Shown: positions 25,894 through 35,569, numbered from the stretch's first letter. The stretch: 64,000 nucleotides of DNA from Tautonia sociabilis (GCF_003977685.1 NZ_RYZH01000004.1:120827-184826), one strand, 5' to 3'. The notes: generated from the letters alone by a model not told the origin. Made by a program: numbers and translations.

Positions 25894-27273
25894 ATGTGCT
25901 CCCCCTCGATCGTCCTGACCCTGCTCGCTCTGGCCGCCGCCCCTTCGGCGACGGCCGCTGCTGAGGTGCCCGTCGGCGTGGCCCGGGTCGACGTGACCCC
26001 GGACGGGCCGATCCGGCTGACCGGCTACGGCAACCGCCAGACCGAGTCGGACGGCGTGGTCCAGCCGCTCTGGGCCAAGGCCCTCGCCGTCGGCGGCGAC
26101 GAGGGGGACGGCCCGGCCGTGCTGATCACCGTTGACAACCTGGGCATCCCCGACGCGATGGGGGCCCGGGTCGCCGAGGCCGTCGGCCTCCCCCGAGATC
26201 GCCTGGCCATCTGCGCCTCGCACACGCACTCGGCTCCGATGCTCGCCGGAGTCGCCCCGTTCATCTTCGCCGAGGAGCCGACCCCCGAGCAGCAATCCCG
26301 GATCGACCGCTACACCGACGCCCTGGCCGATCTCCTCGCCGACGCCGCCCGGGCCGCCCTGGCCGACCGCCGCCCCGCCCGACTGGCCTGGGGAGTAGGC
26401 TCGGCCGGCTTCGCGGCCAATCGCCGAGTGCTCAAGGACGGCGTTTGGACCGGCTTCGGCGTCAACCCCGACGGGCCGGTTGACCACTCGCTCCCCGTCC
26501 TGTCGGCGACCGACCCCGACGGCTCGACCCGGGCCATCCTCGCCTCCTACGCCTGCCACTGCACCACCCTCGGCGGCGACTTCAACCAGATCTGCGGCGA
26601 CTGGGCTGGCTACGCCCAGGAGCGGATCGAACGCGACCACCCCGGCGCCGTCTCGCTCATCGCGATTGGCTGCGGCGCCGACGCCAACCCCGAGCCTCGC
26701 GGACAGCTCTCCCAGGCGAAGGACCACGGGCTCGCCCTCGCGCACGCCGTCTCGAAGGTGCTGGAGGGCCCGATGACGCCGATCGGTCCCCTGACGCAAG
26801 CCCGGCTGACCCGCGTCGACCTCCCCTTCGCCGAGCTGCCCTCCCGGGGAGACTGGAAGGCGAAGGCCGGCCTGGCCAACCAGGAAGGCCGACGGGCCCG
26901 GGCCATGCTCGCCCGGCTCGACCGAGGAGAGGAGATCCCGACGGCGCTCAAGGACTACCCGGTGCAGGTCTGGGCCTTCGGTGACGACCTGGCGATGGTC
27001 TTCCTGGCCGGAGAGGTGGTGGTCGATTACGCCATCCATCTGCGCCGCGAGGCCGACGCCGATCGGCTCTGGATCAACGCCTATAGCAATGATGCCCCGT
27101 GCTACATCGCCTCCGACCGCCTGCTCGGCGAAGGAGGCTACGAGGTGGACTCCTCAATGATCTACTACGGCCAGCCGACCCGCTTCGCTCACGGAGTCGA
27201 GGATCGAGTGGTCGATGCCGTGCTCGGGCTGCTGCCCGAGGCGTTCCGTCGGCAGGGCGGAGGGACGCGCTGA
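25894..27273 (+). CDS. Neutral/alkaline ceramidase-like exported protein, catalytic Ser apparently replaced
   Basis: A 459-residue protein with a signal peptide (MCSPSIVLTLLALAAAPSATA) and the N-terminal domain of neutral/alkaline ceramidase. Family landmarks are VGVARVDVTPDGPIRLTGYG, the zinc-region ASHTHSAP, YACHCTTLGGDFNQICGDWAGY and FLAGEVVVDY. In Pseudomonas ceramidase the nucleophile Ser sits in GDVSPN; the corresponding segment here reads GADANPEP, so the Ser position appears to be Asn. The protein may therefore be a different metal hydrolase on the same fold. It lacks the C-terminal domain of true ceramidases, which are about 650 residues. It diverges from the cytochrome/copper gene. 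Right after its stop is a palindrome GCGGTC-TG-GACCGC. Confidence 0.8.
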   Translation: MCSPSIVLTLLALAAAPSATAAAEVPVGVARVDVTPDGPIRLTGYGNRQTESDGVVQPLWAKALAVGGDEGDGPAVLITVDNLGIPDAMGARVAEAVGLPRDRLAICASHTHSAPMLAGVAPFIFAEEPTPEQQSRIDRYTDALADLLADAARAALADRRPARLAWGVGSAGFAANRRVLKDGVWTGFGVNPDGPVDHSLPVLSATDPDGSTRAILASYACHCTTLGGDFNQICGDWAGYAQERIERDHPGAVSLIAIGCGADANPEPRGQLSQAKDHGLALAHAVSKVLEGPMTPIGPLTQARLTRVDLPFAELPSRGDWKAKAGLANQEGRRARAMLARLDRGEEIPTALKDYPVQVWAFGDDLAMVFLAGEVVVDYAIHLRREADADRLWINAYSNDAPCYIASDRLLGEGGYEVDSSMIYYGQPTRFAHGVEDRVVDAVLGLLPEAFRRQGGGTR

Positions 27274-27481
27274 GCGGTCTGGACCGCGATCGTGATCCGA
27301 TCTCCGATGCGGGGCGGCCGAGGACGGCGGCCCCACATCGGACGTTCCGAGCCGCGATGCGGACGTCCGGCTCGGAGCGGCCGGGGTTCGAGTCGCCGTC
27401 AGCCCCGGATGCCTTCCGATCCGGGAGCGACTTGCCCCCGATCACCCCGGACGATCGCGACCCGGATCGCACTGGTCCGGC

Positions 27482-29425
27482 TCACGGGAAGAGCGGCTGC
27501 CGCTCCGGGCCGGGTCGGGTCCAGACGAGGCAGATCGGGCCGCCGAGGCGCTCCCAGCCGTCCCGGAGAGGTTGCTCGGAGGAGGAGGCGGCGAAGACTC
27601 GGCGGCCGTTCTCGTCCCGGAAGGAAAACAGGGGGGCGGTGCCGGGGGGAGGATCGTCCGAGTCGGCGGGCAGGGCGTGGAAGATCGTGGGGGAGTGGCG
27701 GTCGCCCTCGGGGGAGGACCCGGCCTGGAGCTCAACCCCAGAAGGGCCGAGCACCTCGACGATGGGCACGGTTCCTTCCGCCGGGCGATCGAGCGCGAAG
27801 AAGGCGACGGTCCCCTCGGCGGGCCGGGGCTCCATGTTGAGGCCGGTGACGGGGCGAAGGCGATCGTTGCCCTGGTGGTCGGGGATGCGGTAGATCGCAA
27901 CCGGGAGGTTCAGGCGGGGATCGTCCAAGTCGAGCCGGTACATGATTTGATTGTAGTCGTACCGGGGTGTGGGTGTCGTTGTGCCGGAAAAGGTATTCGC
28001 GTAGGTGCCTTCGAAGAAGATCCGTCGGCCGCCGTCGGCGTCGAACTCGGGGTGGTGCATCGGGTTGTAGAAGCTGTAGTCGTTGTGCGTGACGACCTTG
28101 CGGGCGAAGGCCCAGGGGCCGAGCGGCGAGTCGGCCTCGGCGTACCAGACCTCGCCGAGGAACGAGGGGCTGCCGAGCGCCTGCACGGTGATCATCACCC
28201 AGCGGCGGCGGTGCTCGTTCCAGTGCACGGTGCCCGCGTGGGCGAGGATGGGGGCTCCGGTTTCGATGTCTCGGAGGTTGAGCAGGCCCTCCCCCTCGGC
28301 GAGCGTTCCGGCCTGGATGAGGTCGGCCTGCTCCTTCGGTCCGAGCTTCGCCGCTCCGGCCCGCCAGCGGTAGACGGGGAGGCCCTGGTCGTCGCGTTCG
28401 ACTCGGGGATCGCCGGAGGAGGGATCGACCTCCAGGCACGTGAACGCTTCGTATCGCGTCGGATCCGCCAGTGCCTCCGAGTCGGCGGCGACGCGGACGA
28501 TCGGGTAGGGTGAGGCGAAGGTGATCCATTCGCCGTTCGCGTCGAGCGATCGGGTCGCGTGGCCGTCGGGGTGCAGCGTGTCGATGCCGGGGAAGACGGC
28601 CACGCGATCGAACCGCCCGGCCTCGTCGTTATAAACGCAGAGCCCGCGCTCGTAGGTGTCCAGGGGGGGGCGGATCTTGGCGTAGCCGGCATAGAGGCGA
28701 TCGCGGCCGGAGGCGTCGGCCAGAACGACGAAGCCCGAGAGCCAGGTCGGCCCGGGGCCGGGCATCTCGGCCATGGGGCGGGAGAACCCGTTGTCATCGA
28801 CAAAATAATCGAGGTTGATCCCGACGCTCGGGTCGAGCCCCCCCGCCGAGGGGAGTTCCGAGGTGGCCGCCGACATGTGGAAGTTGCCCAGCGGATAGGA
28901 GGGCCGGCTCGTGTCTCCCCAGAACCACCAGAGCTTGCCCCGGTAGGGCACGGTGAAGACGCTATCCTGCCCGACGACCAGGCCGTTTAAGAGCGGCTCG
29001 ACGATCGGCGTCGGCCGGCCGAGGCGGACGCTGTCGGCATAGATCCCGGCGCCGGTGACGCGGTAGAGCCGTTCGGCGATGTTGACCCGAGGCAGCTCCA
29101 GCCGGGCGGTGCCGCCGGGCTCGACCTTGAGGCGTTTGCCCCGGTAACCGAAGCCGTCGGCGGGGTACTCGTAGCCGTGGCTCGAGATGTGGAAATACGT
29201 TTCGGTGCCCATGAGTTCCGGCGCGGCGATGGCCGCCACGCCGGCGCTGTCGGTCGTGAAGCGCAGGTTGTGGACCGTCCGCAGCTCGACCAGCGGCACG
29301 CCTCGGCCGGTCTCGGCATCGACGACCTCGACGGCGAACGGCTTGCTTTCGGGGATGGCTTCCCCAGGGGGGACGTCCGGCTGAAAGGTGGCGAGGCAGA
29401 TCAATAGCGCCGCGGCGGTGTTCAT
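27482..29425 (-). CDS. Exported hypothetical protein, Ig-like plus beta-propeller
   Basis: A 647-residue protein with a short signal peptide (MNTAAALLICLATFQ). The N-terminal 100 residues resemble a carboxypeptidase-regulatory-like beta domain (VEVVDAETGRGVPLVELRTVHN). The remaining part has blades typical of five-bladed beta-propellers seen in glycoside hydrolase-related proteins: GKLWWFWGDTSRPSYPL, GDPRVERDDQGLPVYRW, and EVWYAEADSPLGPWAFARKV, the last a common motif of GH43/DUF4185-like folds. The catalytic acids cannot be assigned by eye, so no enzyme name is given. Its ATG overlaps the stop of the upstream 988-residue gene by ATGA; the two products are probably made in fixed ratio. Confidence 0.7.
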   Translation of the reverse strand: MNTAAALLICLATFQPDVPPGEAIPESKPFAVEVVDAETGRGVPLVELRTVHNLRFTTDSAGVAAIAAPELMGTETYFHISSHGYEYPADGFGYRGKRLKVEPGGTARLELPRVNIAERLYRVTGAGIYADSVRLGRPTPIVEPLLNGLVVGQDSVFTVPYRGKLWWFWGDTSRPSYPLGNFHMSAATSELPSAGGLDPSVGINLDYFVDDNGFSRPMAEMPGPGPTWLSGFVVLADASGRDRLYAGYAKIRPPLDTYERGLCVYNDEAGRFDRVAVFPGIDTLHPDGHATRSLDANGEWITFASPYPIVRVAADSEALADPTRYEAFTCLEVDPSSGDPRVERDDQGLPVYRWRAGAAKLGPKEQADLIQAGTLAEGEGLLNLRDIETGAPILAHAGTVHWNEHRRRWVMITVQALGSPSFLGEVWYAEADSPLGPWAFARKVVTHNDYSFYNPMHHPEFDADGGRRIFFEGTYANTFSGTTTPTPRYDYNQIMYRLDLDDPRLNLPVAIYRIPDHQGNDRLRPVTGLNMEPRPAEGTVAFFALDRPAEGTVPIVEVLGPSGVELQAGSSPEGDRHSPTIFHALPADSDDPPPGTAPLFSFRDENGRRVFAASSSEQPLRDGWERLGGPICLVWTRPGPERQPLFP

Positions 29426-32388
29426 CGTTCGGCGTCCCTCGGGGGCTGGGTGGTGATCCACATGGGGCTTCCCCAGGCGATCTCGCCGTCCTCCTGGAGG
29501 ATGCGGACGTAGTACCAGCTGGTTCCGGCGGGGCGGTCTTCCTCGTCGGTCCAGGAGAAGCGGACCTCGTCGGTGCCGGGCTCGGAGGAATAGGCGTAGA
29601 CGAAATCCTTGATGATGTCCACTCGGGCGATCGGGGCCGTTCCCTTGGCGAAGACGTCGAGGGTGACGGGGCCGTCGGCGTCGAACTCGTCTCCCATGAG
29701 GTGGTCGCCGCAGCGGACGTCGAGCAGGATGTTGTCGGTGGCGCCGTAGCAGTGCCGGCGGCGGAAGGCGTCGAGGATGGAGGAGCGGGTGGGCTGCTCG
29801 GCCAGGGCGACGGCGTAGCTGATGTGCGTGGAGATGTGGTCGCTCGACGCCTGGAAGCCCAGGCGGTATTGCATGGCCAGGGCGTTCCAGACCATGCCCA
29901 GGGGCCGCCAGCCGCCGATGGCCTCGGCCGGCCTCCGGGCCGACTTCGGCGCTCCCAGGTGCTCATACGATTGCCGGTGCCCCTGAAAGATCTCGACGAA
30001 CGGCTCGGCCTTCGGGTCGTTCTGCCGCCAGTCGGTCCCCATGCCGGTGGCGCTGGTGTGGACGGCGCAGATGCCCCCCAGCTCGTTCAGGTAGTCGTAG
30101 AGCATCGCGGCGTCGAGGTCGCGGCCGTTGACGTCGGTCCGCACGCCGCGATCGTCCACCAGCCGGGGGAGCGTGCGCACTCCTCGGCGGTCGAACATGA
30201 CGTTGCGGTGGCCGCCGGGATAGCTGACGCTGCGTTCGTAGGTGAACATGGGAACGAACGTGGGAGGGTTGTGGTACAGGTCGGTGGTCTTCTGCACCAG
30301 CCACCAGGTGTATTCCTTGCCGCCGCCGTTGTCGTGGTCGCCGTTGCCGATCCAGTCGAGGCCGCCGGCGTCGATGGCGTAGCGCCACATGTCTTCCAGT
30401 GAGCCGTCGGAGCCGCCGTCCTGGGAGAGCTCGGTGTGGCGGTGGAACTCTCCCCGGAGCAACCGGTACGTCTTTCCTCCGGCGGCGATGCGGTACGATC
30501 GCATCCGGGCGATCGCCTCGATCTCGTTCGGGTGGACCGGCGGCGCGGTGGGGCCGGGCGGGGCGACTCCCCGGGGGCGGGGGTTGACGGGGCCGTCCCC
30601 CACGGGGCCGAGCACGGCGGCGAAGAGGTCGTTGCCATAGGCTCCGGGAGGCGTGCCGGAGTGCGAGTAGAAGCGGCGGCGCAGGTCCGGGGTGAACTCG
30701 ACTTCGCGGTGCATCCGGTTGTCGGTGTTGTACACGACCAGGGGAGGCCCCTCGGATCGGGTGACGATCGCCGGCCGGTTGTCGAGCAGGCCGTCGCTTC
30801 TCGGGAGGAATCTCGGGGGGGCCCAGGAGTCGCCCTCCAGGAAGGTGGCGAGGCTGATCCAGACGCCGCCGACGACCATCGCCGCGTTGCGGCCCCAGAC
30901 CGCCTCCTGCCTGTGCCGGTAGAGCAGCCAGAGGCGGCCCGAGGGCTCGACGGCGAGCCGGGCGTAGCTGTTGAGCCGCCGCTCGTCGTCCGGGGCGGCG
31001 GCCGCCGGGTCGGCCACCTCCTGCACGGTGCCCCCCTCGACGCAGCGAACGCGGATGGCGCTGTTGCGATAGAGCGTGGCTCCCTCTCCCTCGATCAGGT
31101 TCTCGGCGTCCTTGCCCCAGTGGTCGTCGCGTTCCTCGAAGGCGACCCAGACGCGGCCCCTCGGGTCGACGGCCACGCTCGGTCTTGCCTCGAACCGGGA
31201 GGAGGAGGCCACGGGGATCGTTTCGATCGGACGGCCCGGCCCGAGGTAGGAGCCGAGCATCACGTCGTAATTTCCCGATCGGTATGTGTCGTAGGCGACG
31301 AAGACGGTTCCGTCCGGCCCGACGGCGATGCTGGGGGACCAGTCGTTGCCGGCGTGCTCGCTGATGTTGATCTCCTCTCCCAAGGCGTCGAGCCGGGCGA
31401 GCAGGATCTCCGACTGCCCGGCCACCCAGGTCTGCCAGGCCATCCAGACGGTGCCGTCGGGGCCGCTGGCGAGCACGGCGTCGGCGTGGTTGCCGGGGCG
31501 TCGGGTCAGGCGGCGCTCGGCGGTCCAGGAGCCCGAGGAGGGATCATAGCGGCGCTCGAACAGGTCCCAGTTCCCCTCGCGCTGCTCGGACCAGACGACG
31601 ACCACGAGGCCGTCGCCGTCCCGGGCGACCGAGGGCCGCCAGACGTCTCGGCCGCCGTCGGTCACGTCCATCGGCGCTCCGGCGGCGCCTTGGGAGAGGT
31701 GGAGGAGGCGGACGCGGTCGCCGCCGCCGTCGGGCTCGAAGCGGGAGAAGGTTCGAGGGCGTTCGGTCAGGGCCTCGGAGATGGGCCAGCCGACGGGCTC
31801 GTGCTCGACGAAGGCGACCCACGCTCCGCCCTGGCCGTCGGAGACGGCCGCGGGGAAGTCCTCCTCGAACGCTCCATCGGCCACGGTGGTGTGAGGGGCG
31901 GCCAGGCGGGCCTCGACCTTCCCGCCCAGCCCGAGCAGGGGGCGGCCGGTCTTCAGGTCGGCCAGGGGGAAGGAGGCGTCGCCGAGGGGGGTCTGAACGG
32001 TCAGGGTCGCGTCGTCGGGGGCGTCGATCGCGACGACGACGCCGGTCGGCGCGATCGAGGCGCCGGCGCCGCCGGGGCCGGTCTGGGGCCGGGCCTGACC
32101 GGCGGGGGGAGGCTGCCCCTCTCGGATCCGGAGGCTGGAGGCGTTCCAGGACGAGCCGTCGACGACCCGCATCCCGGCTCGGAACCGCCAGGGGTCGACC
32201 TTCAGCACCTGGCCGCGGTCGAGCCGGACGCGGCCGTCCCAGGGGGTCGCCTCCTGGTCGCCGATGCCGAGACGGATCCGGACGGCCATCGCGTCTTCGG
32301 CCAGCCGGTCGCCCTGGGCTCGCCCGGGGTCGGCCCCGGGGCCGAGCAGCATCGGGGAGACGACGAGGGCGGCGATCGCGAATCGCAT
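29422..32388 (-). CDS. Exported beta-propeller protein with a C-terminal PHP/DUF3604-like domain
   Basis: A 988-residue exported protein. After a signal peptide (MRFAIAALVVSPMLLGPGADPG) come an adhesin-like beta region and then a propeller (about residues 170-600) with repeats such as DGTVWMAWQTW, SPSIAVGPDGTVFVAYDTY and RPSVAVDPRGRVWVAFEE. The C-terminal third resembles PHP-type or DUF3604 metal-dependent domains: GEFHRHTELSQDGG, GNGDHDNGGG, AVHTSATGMG and SSDHIS carry the His/Asp clusters expected for metal binding. The ATG at 32388 has an AGGAG site seven bases upstream. Coupled translation with the next gene suggests the two exported proteins work together, perhaps on a carbohydrate or phosphoester. 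Confidence 0.72.
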   Translation of the reverse strand: MRFAIAALVVSPMLLGPGADPGRAQGDRLAEDAMAVRIRLGIGDQEATPWDGRVRLDRGQVLKVDPWRFRAGMRVVDGSSWNASSLRIREGQPPPAGQARPQTGPGGAGASIAPTGVVVAIDAPDDATLTVQTPLGDASFPLADLKTGRPLLGLGGKVEARLAAPHTTVADGAFEEDFPAAVSDGQGGAWVAFVEHEPVGWPISEALTERPRTFSRFEPDGGGDRVRLLHLSQGAAGAPMDVTDGGRDVWRPSVARDGDGLVVVVWSEQREGNWDLFERRYDPSSGSWTAERRLTRRPGNHADAVLASGPDGTVWMAWQTWVAGQSEILLARLDALGEEINISEHAGNDWSPSIAVGPDGTVFVAYDTYRSGNYDVMLGSYLGPGRPIETIPVASSSRFEARPSVAVDPRGRVWVAFEERDDHWGKDAENLIEGEGATLYRNSAIRVRCVEGGTVQEVADPAAAAPDDERRLNSYARLAVEPSGRLWLLYRHRQEAVWGRNAAMVVGGVWISLATFLEGDSWAPPRFLPRSDGLLDNRPAIVTRSEGPPLVVYNTDNRMHREVEFTPDLRRRFYSHSGTPPGAYGNDLFAAVLGPVGDGPVNPRPRGVAPPGPTAPPVHPNEIEAIARMRSYRIAAGGKTYRLLRGEFHRHTELSQDGGSDGSLEDMWRYAIDAGGLDWIGNGDHDNGGGKEYTWWLVQKTTDLYHNPPTFVPMFTYERSVSYPGGHRNVMFDRRGVRTLPRLVDDRGVRTDVNGRDLDAAMLYDYLNELGGICAVHTSATGMGTDWRQNDPKAEPFVEIFQGHRQSYEHLGAPKSARRPAEAIGGWRPLGMVWNALAMQYRLGFQASSDHISTHISYAVALAEQPTRSSILDAFRRRHCYGATDNILLDVRCGDHLMGDEFDADGPVTLDVFAKGTAPIARVDIIKDFVYAYSSEPGTDEVRFSWTDEEDRPAGTSWYYVRILQEDGEIAWGSPMWITTQPPRDAER

Positions 32389-32438
32389 GGGCGTTCTCCT
32401 GAAGGCGATCGGGAGGGCCGGGGCGAGGCCGGGCCGGT

Positions 32439-33029
32439 TCAGCCCTCGGGGGAGGCCATCACCGGAGGGGCCTCGGGGGCCTGGAACGAGGCGGGGGAGC
32501 CGACGCGGTCCTCCGGCTGTCGGGCGCGGACGGTTTCCACCTCGGCGACGAGCCAGCGGCCGGACTCGAAGCGGAGCCGGAACGTCTGCCGCTCGTTGCG
32601 GTCGGGGTAGACGGCCTCGACGGTGACTCGGGCGCGGCCCTCGCCGTCGGGCTCGGGGGCGAAGACGGCGTGGCTCTTGCGGGCGATGGCCGCTTCCCGG
32701 AGCTGCCGGGCGAACGCCTCGGGGCCCAGCTCGGCCACCTCGCGCTCCAGCCGGGCGCGGAGGTCGTCGTCGAAGGCGTCGAGGTAGGCGTCCACGTCCC
32801 CTTCCCGGGCGTCGGCCAGCAGGTTCCGGACGCTCTCCTCGGCCCCGTCGATCGGGTCGGGCCCGAATCGCCCGGGAGCGGTGGCGAGGAACTCGGCTTG
32901 CGGCTGCGGGCCTCCCGACTCGGCCGGGATCGGCCCGTCGTCTCGGTCCGCTGCCGGGCGATCCCGCGCCGACCAGGCCATCGCGCCCAGCACGGCGGCC
33001 GTCAGCAGGCCCGACAGCAGCTTCCGCAT
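32439..33029 (-). CDS. Small exported hypothetical protein, NTF2-like
   Basis: A 196-residue protein with a signal or anchor segment (MRKLLSGLLTAAVLGAMAWS), a polar linker, and a compact alpha/beta domain (about residues 60-175) with ESVRNLLADAREGDVDAYLDA and FRLRFESGRWLVAEVE. This layout resembles NTF2-like exported proteins of unknown role. Two starts are possible: the ATG at 33029 with GGAGGG seven bases upstream (chosen, because it gives a normal signal peptide), or 33050. It precedes the 988-residue gene by 50 bases on the same strand. Confidence 0.65.
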   Translation of the reverse strand: MRKLLSGLLTAAVLGAMAWSARDRPAADRDDGPIPAESGGPQPQAEFLATAPGRFGPDPIDGAEESVRNLLADAREGDVDAYLDAFDDDLRARLEREVAELGPEAFARQLREAAIARKSHAVFAPEPDGEGRARVTVEAVYPDRNERQTFRLRFESGRWLVAEVETVRARQPEDRVGSPASFQAPEAPPVMASPEG

Positions 33030-33161
33030 CGCTCGACCCTCCGCCCGCATGGTGCCCCCTCTTCCATAATGGCACCGGGCGGCGATGTCGAGCCCCTGCC
33101 GGCCGGGGAGGAGGGAGAGGCCGGGGTGCCGCCGAGGAGCCGACGAGGGATCGGGGCGGGA

Positions 33162-34190
33162 TCAGTCCGATCCCCGATCGTTCGCCTCGCCGGGGAGGGG
33201 CCTTGCGCGGAGGTCGTCCCCGGATTGCCCCCCCGCCGCTCCCGGCTCGCGGAACGCTCCCAGCTCGGCCACCTCGACGACCGGTTTCGGCCTGGTGTCC
33301 ACCAGCAGTCGGAAGACGTCCGGCCGGGCGTAGTGGCCGACGACGTCGAAGTCGTACTTGGCGCGGGGGATGAGGCCCAGGTCCAGGTCGGCCGCGAGGA
33401 TGCAAGGCCCCTCGAAGTCCGGCCCCGCCAGGAGGCGGCCGAGCGGGTCGACGATGCAGGAGCCGCCGCGGGAGAGCACGTCGTCGGGCTTCAGGTCCCC
33501 CTCGATCGGGTAGTCGTCCGGGTAGTCCGACCGCCGGGTGAACTGGTTGCACGAGAGGACGAAGCACCGCCCTTCCAGGGCGACGTGCCGCATGGTCGCC
33601 GTCCAGCCGTCGCGGTGGTCGGCCGTCGGAGCGCAGTAGATCTGCACGCCTTGCGCGTAGAGATGCATGCGCAGCAGCGGCATGTAGTTCTCCCAGCAGA
33701 TCGCCGCTCCGAGGCGACCGGCCGGGGTGTCGAGCACCGGCATGGTCGAGCCGTCGCCGAAGCCCCAGACGAGCCGCTCGGCGGCGGTGGGCATCAGCTT
33801 GCGGTGCTTGCCCAGCAGGGCGCCGTCCGGGCCGAAGAACAGCACGGAGCAATACAGCGTGCCGCCGTCGCGCTCGATCACCCCCACGACCAGGAGCGCC
33901 GACGCCTCCCGGGCCGCCTCCCCGATCGCCGACGCCGCCGGGCCGGGGACGGCGACGGCCTGGTCCCAGTAGCGCTGGAACCAGTCCCTCCCCGCTGGGG
34001 TCCGCCAGCCGACCCGGGCGCCGAAGTCCAGGCCCCTCGGGTAGGCCGGCACGAACGCCTCCGGGAAGACGATCAGCCCCGCCCCGCTGGCGGCCGCCTC
34101 GACGGCGAGCGTGCGCACGCGGTCGATCGAACGCTCGCGGTCGAACCCGACCGGGGCGGCCTGCACGACGGCGGCTCGGATCGTGCTCAT
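33162..34190 (-). CDS. Nitrilase-family carbon-nitrogen hydrolase
   Basis: A 342-residue cytoplasmic enzyme of the nitrilase branch. The catalytic triad is present: Glu44 (FPEAF), Lys131 (HRKLMPT) and Cys165 (CWENYMP). The KLMPTAAERLVWGFGDGS stretch is typical of aliphatic or aryl-acetonitrile nitrilases rather than amidases. The product would be a carboxylic acid and ammonia; the nitrile is unknown. The last 30 residues are a polar tail. It is the first gene of the left-reading set, but a 132-base gap separates it from the next gene, so co-transcription with the exported proteins is uncertain. Confidence 0.87.
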   Translation of the reverse strand: MSTIRAAVVQAAPVGFDRERSIDRVRTLAVEAAASGAGLIVFPEAFVPAYPRGLDFGARVGWRTPAGRDWFQRYWDQAVAVPGPAASAIGEAAREASALLVVGVIERDGGTLYCSVLFFGPDGALLGKHRKLMPTAAERLVWGFGDGSTMPVLDTPAGRLGAAICWENYMPLLRMHLYAQGVQIYCAPTADHRDGWTATMRHVALEGRCFVLSCNQFTRRSDYPDDYPIEGDLKPDDVLSRGGSCIVDPLGRLLAGPDFEGPCILAADLDLGLIPRAKYDFDVVGHYARPDVFRLLVDTRPKPVVEVAELGAFREPGAAGGQSGDDLRARPLPGEANDRGSD

Positions 34191-34443
34191 GGAGGGAACG
34201 CCCCGCTTCGGGACCGGGGACGGCCTGGCCGGTCGACATCCCCGGCCCCGGGCTCCCGATCGTACCCTCGCCCCCGGCGGAGGGGCCAGGGGAGACGACC
34301 GTACCCGGCGGTCCTCGCGTTCCCGACTCGGGGGGACTCGGGAGACTCGACGTCCTCGGCGCCTCGGGCCGCCTCGGCTGGTCCAGCCAGGCCCTGGGCG
34401 ATCGCATCGCGCCGGGGGTGGGGGATGCCGGGCCGGAGGCCGA
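34191..34443. other. Gap upstream of the nitrilase gene
   Basis: No gene is supported here. A -10-like TACGAT on the minus strand (complement of 34259-34264) sits 69 bases before the nitrilase ATG but has no clear -35 partner. Confidence 0.3.
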
Positions 34444-35454
34444 TCAGGGCACTCGGATGTGGTCGAGGATGCGGCCGAGGACGTCATCGGGGCAGAGGCC
34501 CTCGGCGTCGGCCTCGTAGGAGACGAGGAGGCGGTGGCGGAGGACGTCTCGGGCGACGGACTTGACGTCGAAGGGGGTGACGTAGTCTCGGCCGGAGAGC
34601 AGGGCGTGGCCCTGGGAGGAGCGGACGAGGGCGAGGGTGGCGCGGGGGCTGGCGCCCAGCTCGATGAGGGGGCCGAGATCCAGGCCGTACTCGTGGGGGG
34701 CGCGGGTGGCTCGGATCAGGTCGACGATGTAGCCCTTCAGGGCGGGGGCGACTCGGATCGAGCCGGTGAGGGCCCGGAGGGCGCGGACCTCGGCGGGGCC
34801 GAACAGGGGAGCGCGGTCCTCCTCGGGGGCGTGGGCGTCGGCGACGCCGGGGAGGTCGAGCATGGCGAGCTCGGCGTCTCGGTCGGGGTAGCCGACCAGC
34901 AGCTTCATCAGGAAGCGGTCGAGCTGGGCCTCGGGCAAGGGGTAGGTCCCTTCCTGCTCGATCGGGTTCTGCGTCGCGAGGACGAAGAAGGGGTCGGGCA
35001 GGCGGATCGTTTCGTCTCCGATGGTGACCTGGCCCTCCTGCATGGCCTCCAGCAGCGCGGACTGGACCTTGGCCGGGGCGCGGTTGATCTCGTCGGCCAG
35101 GAGGACGCTGGCGACGATGGGACCCTGCTTCACGTCGAAGCGGCCGGTCTGGGGGTGGTAGACCTGGGTGCCGGTGAGGTCGGCGGGGAGCAGGTCGGGG
35201 GTGAACTGGATGCGGCGGAAGGGGAGGTCGAGGGCGCGGGCCAGGGCTCGGACGGCCCGGGTCTTGGCCAGGCCGGGGACCCCTTCGATCAGGACGTGGC
35301 CGCCGGCCAGCAGGGCGATGACCATGCGGCTCAGCAGCGGGCGCTGACCGACGACGGCGGCCTCGAGCCGGTCGATCAGGGGGGAGAGATCGGGGAGGTC
35401 GGCGGCCGAGGGAGCGGCGGGGCCGGGGGCGTCGTCGGGATCGGCGGCGTCCAT
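34444..35454 (-). CDS. MoxR-family AAA+ ATPase
   Basis: A 336-residue MoxR ATPase, a chaperone-like AAA+ protein that usually assists insertion or assembly of vWA-domain and metalloprotein partners. Walker A is GVPGLAKT (58-65), Walker B is LLADEINRAP (about 117-126), and ATQNPIEQEGTYPLPEAQLDRF is the family hallmark with sensor 1. The C-terminal lid contains SPRATLALVRSSQGHALL. MoxR genes normally precede a DUF58 and vWA cluster. Here the downstream neighbour is a nitrilase and no DUF58 or vWA gene is in view, so the partner is not visible. An FHA gene lies 115 bases upstream on the same strand. Confidence 0.92.
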   Translation of the reverse strand: MDAADPDDAPGPAAPSAADLPDLSPLIDRLEAAVVGQRPLLSRMVIALLAGGHVLIEGVPGLAKTRAVRALARALDLPFRRIQFTPDLLPADLTGTQVYHPQTGRFDVKQGPIVASVLLADEINRAPAKVQSALLEAMQEGQVTIGDETIRLPDPFFVLATQNPIEQEGTYPLPEAQLDRFLMKLLVGYPDRDAELAMLDLPGVADAHAPEEDRAPLFGPAEVRALRALTGSIRVAPALKGYIVDLIRATRAPHEYGLDLGPLIELGASPRATLALVRSSQGHALLSGRDYVTPFDVKSVARDVLRHRLLVSYEADAEGLCPDDVLGRILDHIRVP

Positions 35455-35569
35455 TCGGGGCTCGGGGTGAGGGCCCCGAGGGGCCGATCGGGGAAGGGGG
35501 GAAGCCGGCCGGGCCGAGGGGAGTCGGCCCGGTTGAGGGGAGCCGGCCAGACGGCGGAGCCGGCCGGGA

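Noticed and set aside
29422..34407. A single 1661-residue open frame on the minus strand
   Set aside because: It joins the 988-residue gene with noncoding gaps and antisense or out-of-frame parts of its neighbours. It has no start with a ribosome site at its left end, and the internal ATG at 32388 has one plus a signal peptide.
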